From assembly GCA_002395805.1 (NCBI GenBank), contig DGVB01000034.1, positions 1-64,000 of the forward strand: DNA of 64,000 nt, read 5' to 3'. This stretch comes from Bacteroidales bacterium UBA4295 (GTDB lineage Bacteria; Bacteroidota; Bacteroidia; Bacteroidales; Paludibacteraceae). The notes beneath the pieces are model-generated. The model worked only from the letters and a program-made list of their open reading frames with translations, ran no database searches and was not told the origin of the DNA. Every line of letters starts with the position of its first letter. Positions within the stretch are counted from its first letter, which is position 1. Of the stretch, positions 58,664 through 64,000 are shown in pieces. The translations under genes were made by a program, and so were the position numbers.

Positions 58664-60520
58664 ATGGCTACAGAAAAACCATACCTCGATAATGAAGGCA
58701 GAGCATTGCCTTATCCATGGATCATCAACACGATGCTATGCATCGTAGGCGGAATGCAAACGATTCGTTTGCGTTTCTGGAGCCGCAAGCCCCGCCACGC
58801 AGCGGAGAAGACGCTGCGCGATATTCTGATGATCTCCAAAGACACGGTCTATGGCAAGGAGCATCATTTCGACCGTATCCTGAGTGCTACCAACGCGGAT
58901 GACCTATTCCGTCTCTACCGGCTGTATGTGCCGGTGAATGACAGTTTCGAGACCTTGCGGCCTTACGTGGAGCGTCATAAGAACGGCGAAGAGAACGTTC
59001 TTTTCCCGGGCAAGCCGGATATGTACGCCACCACTTCAGGCACCACTTCTGCGCCCAAATGGATTCCGATGACCCACAAATATCTCAAAGACGTGTACGG
59101 TAAGATGAGTCATATTTGGACTTGGAATTTCGTGAAGCACCGAGATCATATCTTCGGTGGGCATATCTTCACTACGGTAGGCAAGGAATGCGAGGGTTAC
59201 GCTCCTGACGGAACGCTCTACGGCGCCGTGAGCGGTGTGCTTGTGCGCGATATACCTCCTATCATCAAGAAGCACTACACAGCCCCAGCCTCTGTGATGG
59301 CGATCCCTGACTACGGTACGCGCAACTACGTGCTGATGCGTCTGGCGCTTCAGCACCGCGACGTGACGCTCTGGGCAACCGCCAACCCCTCAACCATCCT
59401 TGAACTGCTGCGGGCGCTGAACGAGAATACCGAACAGATGATCTCCGATATCGAAAAAGGTACTATCAGCGAAGATGTAGATATACCGTACGAGATCCGC
59501 TCGGAGCTGGATGCATACGTCTCGCCGAAACCCGAGAGAGCCGCCGAACTGAGACAGATTTTGGCTGAGAAAGGACACCTCTATCCACGCGATTTCTGGC
59601 CGTGGCTGCAATATCTCAGTACCTGGAAATGCGGCAACACCAAGATATACATGGACAAATACATGGACCAGTTCAACTGGGACAAGACCTTCTACCAGGA
59701 ACTGGGTTATATCGCTACAGAATGCCGCTTCGGCTTCTCGCTGGACGAGACGAACGAGAGTGTCCTTTTCCCACATTTTCATTATTATGAGTTTGTCGAG
59801 GAGAGCGAACTGGACAGCCCTCACAAGCATTTTCTGCAGATAGACGAACTTGAGATAGGCAAACGCTACTGCGCCTATGTAACTACGTATGCTGGACTCT
59901 TCCGGTATAATATGAACGACCTGGTGGAGGTAGGGGGCAAATACTACGAGACACCTACGGTACATATGGTCTCCAAGGTGAACGGTATCGTCTCGTTGAC
60001 AGGCGAGAAGCTATACGAACCTCAGTTTATGGACGCAGTACACCAGGCGGAAGACGAGACTGAAATCAAGACCAAATTCTTCGTTGGGTTCGCGGATGTT
60101 GAGGAGTCCAAGTATCATTTTTACTACGAGTTTGAGAACCCCAAGATCTCGCAGGAGCAGGCAGAGGAGTTTACAAAAGTGGTGGACGAGAAGCTCCAGC
60201 ATATCAATCTGGAATACGAATCCAAACGTCAGTCTTTCCGGCTGCAGGCGCCTGAGGCCCATATACTCCTATCTAACGCGTACGCGCGTTTTAAGGCCGC
60301 CTGTCTGAAGGACGGATTCCGCGACGGACAATTCAAATTCAACCTACTGATGCAGGACGAGAAACGCCGCAGCCGGTTCAATCTCCTGCTGCGTCTGGAG
60401 AGCGGTTTCGAGCGGTTCAGCGAAGGTGTAATTGATAGAGCAGACAAGATAGATGAAAGACGAAAAGAGCGCGCCAAACGACGCCAAGCAAAAGCCGAAA
60501 GGCGTTCGCATAGAGGATGA
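58664..60520 (+). CDS. GH3-family acyl-adenylating / amide synthetase
   Basis: 618 aa. The ANL-type nucleotide site YATTSGTTSAPKWIPMTHKY and YAGLFRYNMNDLVEV, LTGEKLYEPQF complete the GH3 fold (plant GH3 proteins link carboxylates to amino acids). Bacterial substrate unknown. The gene overlaps the following HAD gene by 68 bp, then an acyltransferase and a DMT transporter follow, so a lipid- or carboxylate-conjugation route is inferred. Confidence 0.85.
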   Translation: MATEKPYLDNEGRALPYPWIINTMLCIVGGMQTIRLRFWSRKPRHAAEKTLRDILMISKDTVYGKEHHFDRILSATNADDLFRLYRLYVPVNDSFETLRPYVERHKNGEENVLFPGKPDMYATTSGTTSAPKWIPMTHKYLKDVYGKMSHIWTWNFVKHRDHIFGGHIFTTVGKECEGYAPDGTLYGAVSGVLVRDIPPIIKKHYTAPASVMAIPDYGTRNYVLMRLALQHRDVTLWATANPSTILELLRALNENTEQMISDIEKGTISEDVDIPYEIRSELDAYVSPKPERAAELRQILAEKGHLYPRDFWPWLQYLSTWKCGNTKIYMDKYMDQFNWDKTFYQELGYIATECRFGFSLDETNESVLFPHFHYYEFVEESELDSPHKHFLQIDELEIGKRYCAYVTTYAGLFRYNMNDLVEVGGKYYETPTVHMVSKVNGIVSLTGEKLYEPQFMDAVHQAEDETEIKTKFFVGFADVEESKYHFYYEFENPKISQEQAEEFTKVVDEKLQHINLEYESKRQSFRLQAPEAHILLSNAYARFKAACLKDGFRDGQFKFNLLMQDEKRRSRFNLLLRLESGFERFSEGVIDRADKIDERRKERAKRRQAKAERRSHRG

Positions 60521-61106
60521 TATCAAGACGGTCATCTTTGACCTGGACGGCACAATGTACGACAAACGCGGGCTGGCGGCACGAATGGTGAGCCGGCTAT
60601 GGTGGAGTCTGCCCCTGCTGGCGGCGGAGCGTTTCGCGAGACGGAATGCACACTATGTGCAGTTTGCCTCCGAAGAGGAGTTCTTCCGTTTTTTCTTCAT
60701 CACTATGTCCCGCGGGCACTGGTGGGGACCTCGGATAGCGGAGAAATGGTATCATATGGTATATCTCCCTACTATGGTGCGGATGATTCATCGATATCAC
60801 CATATCCGTCCTCAGGTGCTGGAGCTGTTGCGGGTATGCAGGAAGAAGCAACTGCAGATGGCGATTTATTCCGACTACGGCTCCGTGATCGAGAAACTGG
60901 AGGCGTTGGACATCGACCCTGCGCAGTTTGATCTGGTGATCTCGGCGCCCGAATTAGGCGCTCTCAAGCCCTCCGAACCCTGTGCACGCCGGGTTCTCGA
61001 GATGCTGGAGGCCAAGCCCGAAACAACCCTTTTTGTCGGTGACAGGGAAGATAAAGACGGCGCTTCCGCCAAAGCCGTAGGAGCGAGATTTTTACTAATT
61101 AACTAG
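60453..61106 (+). CDS. HAD-superfamily phosphatase
   Basis: 217 aa. Motif I VIFDLDGTMYD, motif II YSDYGS, motif III lysine (ALKPSEPCARR) and motif IV FVGDREDKDGASA. A long helical cap (WWSLPLLAAERFARRN...) suggests membrane proximity. Starts inside the GH3 gene (68-bp overlap). Substrate not predicted. Confidence 0.86.
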   Translation: MKDEKSAPNDAKQKPKGVRIEDDIKTVIFDLDGTMYDKRGLAARMVSRLWWSLPLLAAERFARRNAHYVQFASEEEFFRFFFITMSRGHWWGPRIAEKWYHMVYLPTMVRMIHRYHHIRPQVLELLRVCRKKQLQMAIYSDYGSVIEKLEALDIDPAQFDLVISAPELGALKPSEPCARRVLEMLEAKPETTLFVGDREDKDGASAKAVGARFLLIN

Positions 61107-61129
61107 TATAGCAAGGGTCTAGAGAAAAG

Positions 61130-62011
61130 ATGAACAAGCGATATGTTGATTTGAAAGTAGCGCCCGGGACGTATGTGCCGCAGGTGAGAACGGATTATCC
61201 GGAGGATGATCCCTATGTAGGGCTATACAAACCCGTCTATGACCGCGAATATCCGGCAGTAGATACAGGGTATCCTTATTTCGACGAGTCACCCGCCAAT
61301 AGGCGTCTAACCTGGTTCGGGTATAATATCGTGCTACGAATTTTAGGATGGATCCTGCGCATCAAATACGGTCTGAGATGGCAGATAGAGAGCGAGCGGC
61401 AATGGCATAGGACGTCGTGTCCCGTGCGGCGGTGGCTTAGACAATTCGACCTCTCCCGCGGAGCAATAACGATAGCTAACCATTGCTACCGGCATGACTG
61501 CGCTTCGGTACTCACTACCTTCCATGCCTCGTCTCACATGCGCATCCCTATGTTCGCGCCAAATTTCCGGACGAAGGATCAGTTCTATCTGCGTATTGTA
61601 GGCGGCATACCTATTCCTGCCGCGGAAGAGGGGCTGAGCGCTATGAAGGCTTTCAATGCCGCATTCGACCGGTACAACGCAAAGGGGTATTGGTTTCATA
61701 TCTTCCCGGAAGCCAAACGATGGGACTGGTACAAGCCGCTGCGGCCGTTCCAGAAAGGGGCGTTTACCATGGCATATAAATACAACAAGCCTATTATCCC
61801 TTTCGCTGTGAGTTACCGTCCGCGTACGGGTCTCTATCGCTTCTTGGGGCCGAAAGACGAACCGCTTACCCAGGTGATCATCGGCGCTCCGATATACCCG
61901 GACACAACCAAACCGCGTGCCATAGAGGTAGAACGATTATTGAACGAAACACACGCTACAATATGCCGCTTAGCCGGAATAGAACAGAATACCTGGCCAT
62001 CGCAGCTTTGA
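61130..62011 (+). CDS. PlsC-type acyltransferase
   Basis: 293 aa. NHCYRHD (HX4D catalytic motif) at ITIANHCYRHDCAS and FPEAKR in the second block. An ~85-residue N-terminal extension with an amphipathic helix precedes it. Acylates a lysolipid-like acceptor in the membrane. Overlaps the next gene by 49 bp. Confidence 0.82.
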   Translation: MNKRYVDLKVAPGTYVPQVRTDYPEDDPYVGLYKPVYDREYPAVDTGYPYFDESPANRRLTWFGYNIVLRILGWILRIKYGLRWQIESERQWHRTSCPVRRWLRQFDLSRGAITIANHCYRHDCASVLTTFHASSHMRIPMFAPNFRTKDQFYLRIVGGIPIPAAEEGLSAMKAFNAAFDRYNAKGYWFHIFPEAKRWDWYKPLRPFQKGAFTMAYKYNKPIIPFAVSYRPRTGLYRFLGPKDEPLTQVIIGAPIYPDTTKPRAIEVERLLNETHATICRLAGIEQNTWPSQL

Positions 62012-62919
62012 TAGTTGCGATGTTGATCTGGTCGGTCAGCGGGATAGCTATCAAGCATGCCTTGGCCGTCTTGCCGCCCTTCACCATGATCGTGCTGCGT
62101 TTTGTGCCTTCGGTACTGCTGATGCTTGTGATAGGTCTGGTACGGCGGGATCACTCCCTCTTCTGCCTGCAGCGGATGGAGGTCAAAGACCTGCCGCTAT
62201 TTCTCATCGCCGGCTTTTGCCAGCCTTTCCTCTACTATTTGCTGGAGACTTTTACCTACGATGCGCTCAACAGTCCTACAATAGCCGAGACGCTGCTCTC
62301 CACCTCTCCTCTGCTCAGTCCGCTCTTCGCCGCTGTGTTACTGCGGGAGCGGGTGACGAAATACAATATCTATGGCATCCTCATTTCCACCGCCGGTGTT
62401 TTCGCGCTTTCGCTTGCAGGAAGTACCAATTACGCGATAGGAAACTACTGGGGAATTCTCCTGGCTTTCGCGGCCGTTTCTGCCGCTGTGATAGACTCGG
62501 TCATGATGCGTAAAGCACCAATGAAATACAGTTCGCTGTCCTTCGTTTTTTATACCCAGTTGATCAGCCTGTTCTTCTTCCTCCCGATCTGGTTCTGGCG
62601 CGAGGGTCCTTCGGCTTTGATGGCGCTGGATTGGTATCAATCGGCTACATTCGGATCGGAACTCAATACAGCGCTGCTGTGCGTGTCGTACCTTACCGTT
62701 TTTGCCAGCGTTACCGCATTTATTCTCTTTTGTTTCGCTCTGCGAAAAGTAGGCGTCACGCAGGCGAATGCCTTCAATAATATCCGCCCGATGTTTACCG
62801 CTCTATGGATGTTCCTCTTTTTCGGAGAACACCTGCCGGCTGCCAAGTGGGTAGGAATGATTTTAATCATTTTAGGCTTGTTTGTGTGCCAAAAGAAAGA
62901 AAAAATTGCCGATTCTTAA
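61963..62919 (+). CDS. EamA/DMT-family transporter
   Basis: 318 aa with ten membrane helices in two five-helix halves (IVAMLIWSVSGIAIKHAL; LLAFAAVSAAVIDSVMMRK; WVGMILIILGLFVCQKK). Drug/metabolite or precursor exporter. It may handle the product of the preceding GH3/acyltransferase genes (inference). Confidence 0.85.
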   Translation: MPLSRNRTEYLAIAALIVAMLIWSVSGIAIKHALAVLPPFTMIVLRFVPSVLLMLVIGLVRRDHSLFCLQRMEVKDLPLFLIAGFCQPFLYYLLETFTYDALNSPTIAETLLSTSPLLSPLFAAVLLRERVTKYNIYGILISTAGVFALSLAGSTNYAIGNYWGILLAFAAVSAAVIDSVMMRKAPMKYSSLSFVFYTQLISLFFFLPIWFWREGPSALMALDWYQSATFGSELNTALLCVSYLTVFASVTAFILFCFALRKVGVTQANAFNNIRPMFTALWMFLFFGEHLPAAKWVGMILIILGLFVCQKKEKIADS

Positions 62920-62925
62920 GATTTT

Positions 62926-62957
62926 TTTGCCTATACGAAATAAATTTCGTACCTTTG
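62926..62957 (+). promoter_or_regulatory. Promoter of the 5-alpha-reductase run
   Basis: TTTG (62926-62929), a 20-bp spacer and TACCTTTG (62950-62957). Confidence 0.75.
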
Positions 62958-63021
62958 TACACTTTTGCGTTTTTCGCTTTTAAGTGGCAAATATTTATAT
63001 AGAGACAAATATAACAAACAC

Positions 63022-63825
63022 ATGGAAAATATCTACACAATGGATTTCTTTTACGACCTGCTGTATATTATGTTTATAGTAGGGCTGGTCGTGTTCGTAT
63101 CGCTTTATTTCGTGGATGCGGGATACGGCAAGATGCGTTCGGAGAAGTGGGGCCCGACGATGAGTAATAAAGCGGGCTGGTTTTTAATGGAAGTACCGGT
63201 ATTTCTGGTAATGCTCTATCTTTATTTCAAGTCTTTTCCCCTCTATGGGGGCGTGACGACGAAGGCACCGTATTGGATTTTCTTCCTTTTCTTTGAGTTC
63301 CATTATTTCCAGCGCTCGTTTATATTCCCTCTGCTGCTTAAGGGCAAAGGGAAGATGCCGTTTGCCATCATGATTCTCTCCGTAGTGTGGAATTTGATTA
63401 ATGGTTATATCCAGGGCTTTTGGCTTTTCCATTTGGCGCCGCAATACTATCCGGAGATGTACACCGCGGAGTGGGTAATGAAACCGCAGTTTATCATCGG
63501 TACGATCATATTCTTCACCGGCTGGTGTATTAATATGCATTCGGACTACGTGATCCGCCATCTTCGTCAACCGGGCGACACGAACCACTATCTCCCTAAA
63601 AAAGGTCTGTACAAATATGTGACAAGTGCCAATTATCTGGGCGAAATCACCGAATGGCTCGGTTTTGCAATACTCACATGGTCGCTTGCCGGACTGCTAT
63701 TCTTCTGGTTCAGCTGCTGCAATCTGGTACCGCGCAGCAATGCGATATACAAGAAATACGAGGAAGAATTCCCCGATGAGTTTGACCGCAAGAAACTAAA
63801 ACGTATTATTCCGTTTATTTACTAA
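63022..63825 (+). CDS. 3-oxo-5-alpha-steroid 4-dehydrogenase (5-alpha-reductase)-like membrane enzyme
   Basis: 267 aa from ATG 63022 (first ATG after the promoter). Six or seven membrane helices and the family C-terminal signature KKGLYKYVTSANYLGEITEWLGFAI ... RSNAIYKKYEEEFPDEFDRKKLKRIIPF. The family reduces the 4,5 double bond of 3-oxo steroids with NADPH. It precedes an OYE-type reductase by 3 bp, matching the 5AR/5BR pair described for Bacteroidales bile-acid conversion (from memory). Confidence 0.78.
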   Translation: MENIYTMDFFYDLLYIMFIVGLVVFVSLYFVDAGYGKMRSEKWGPTMSNKAGWFLMEVPVFLVMLYLYFKSFPLYGGVTTKAPYWIFFLFFEFHYFQRSFIFPLLLKGKGKMPFAIMILSVVWNLINGYIQGFWLFHLAPQYYPEMYTAEWVMKPQFIIGTIIFFTGWCINMHSDYVIRHLRQPGDTNHYLPKKGLYKYVTSANYLGEITEWLGFAILTWSLAGLLFFWFSCCNLVPRSNAIYKKYEEEFPDEFDRKKLKRIIPFIY

Positions 63826-63828
63826 ATA

Positions 63829-64000
63829 ATGGCAACAAAAAAGAAGCAAGAGTTGGCTAATGAGTCGAAACTCTTTACTCCCTTCCAACTGGGACCTATC
63901 ACGCTGCGCAATAGAGTTGTGCGCAGCGCTGCTTTTGAGAATATGGCGCGTGGCAACGCACCCACCCAAGAATTACAAGACTACCATGTCTCAGTCGCTC
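63829..64000 (+). CDS. NADH:flavin oxidoreductase, old yellow enzyme family (partial)
   Basis: First 57 codons from ATG 63829, cut by the window edge. LFTPFQLGPITLRNRVVRSAAFENM is the N-terminal OYE/BaiCD-like signature. FMN-dependent ene-reductase. With the upstream 5-alpha-reductase it may form a steroid-reducing pair. Confidence 0.85.
   Translation, partial: MATKKKQELANESKLFTPFQLGPITLRNRVVRSAAFENMARGNAPTQELQDYHVSVA

Noticed and set aside
1..64000. tRNA, rRNA, transposase or integrase genes
   Set aside because: No TPsiC-like GGTTCGAATCC cloverleaf, rRNA core sequence or DDE/tyrosine-recombinase signature was seen on either strand, although by-eye search can miss divergent tRNAs.

Overview
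This window looks like chromosomal DNA from a Bacteroidales bacterium (phylum Bacteroidota). Genus and species cannot be set from the sequence alone. The evidence is: (i) Bacteroidota-type promoters, TTTG - about 20 bp - TAnnTTTG, in front of almost every operon; (ii) genes typical of the phylum (DUF3276/PUR-alpha-like, DUF4494, DUF4105, GlsB/GlsA-like glycine-lipid acyltransferases, long NusB, BamD, TamB with an outer-membrane barrel); (iii) tightly packed, overlapping operons. No rRNA, tRNA, CRISPR array, transposase or integrase was found.

Layout. 1-1028 (-): partial iorA. 1029-4904: regulatory/RNA-rich DNA holding a Hanks-type membrane kinase, an unknown protein, an OM-barrel-like protein, and a 690-base gap with a promoter between inverted repeats and a rod-like candidate ncRNA. 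4905-5984: Fic AMP-transferase. 6.2-14.2 kb: visibly AT-rich accessory island. It has an SPFH-GYF2 / membrane / zinc-ribbon operon, then about ten small unknown genes, including two proteins sharing a HEPN-like Rx4H pattern, one gene with an in-frame stop, and several acidic proteins that look like immunity proteins. 14.5-19.96 kb (+): GH73/LysM hydrolase, DUF721 (DciA-like), MutS2, OM protein and a metallophosphoesterase lipoprotein. 19.99-31.4 kb (-): one compact 12-gene run, nusB-yajC-ybbR-aminotransferase-rpoN-PAP2-DUF4105-AlkP-like-DUF4494-glsA-glsB-(yggS::HAD). 31.5-31.9 (+): DUF3276. 31.9-34.2 (-): bamD-rpoZ-coaBC. 34.3-37.3 (-): small HTH-like gene, two paralogous barrels and apbE. 37.5-40.65 (-): CHASE2 and two exported partners. 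40.65-41.13: strongly structured intergenic element. 41.1-47.9 (-): CPA2 antiporter, a TamB::Omp85-barrel fusion and an OM protein. 48.1-51.4 (+): mnmE-yicC-gmk-nadD. 51.35-57.4 (-): dnaE-folC-prmA. 57.5-58.5 (-): bcp and msrA. 58.7-62.9 (+): GH3-HAD-acyltransferase-EamA. 63.0-end (+): 5-alpha-reductase-like protein and a truncated old-yellow-enzyme-type reductase.

How the genes work together. Most of the backbone serves the cell envelope and housekeeping: OM assembly (BamD, TamB::barrel), Sec (YajC), glycine lipids (GlsB/GlsA), transcription (omega, sigma-54, NusB), replication/repair (DnaE, DciA-like, MutS2), tRNA modification (MnmE), cofactors (CoaBC, NadD, FolC, ApbE) and oxidative-damage repair (Bcp, MsrA).

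The strongest observations for a second look are: the TamB::barrel fusion with no POTRA; a dispersed family of 7-8 bp tandem repeats in gene junctions, promoters and coding regions; the promoter/IR/ncRNA complex at 4.2-4.65 kb; the hairpin element at 40.7-40.9 kb; the pair of HEPN-like proteins in the island; and a 5-alpha-reductase + OYE pair resembling steroid/bile-acid reductase loci.
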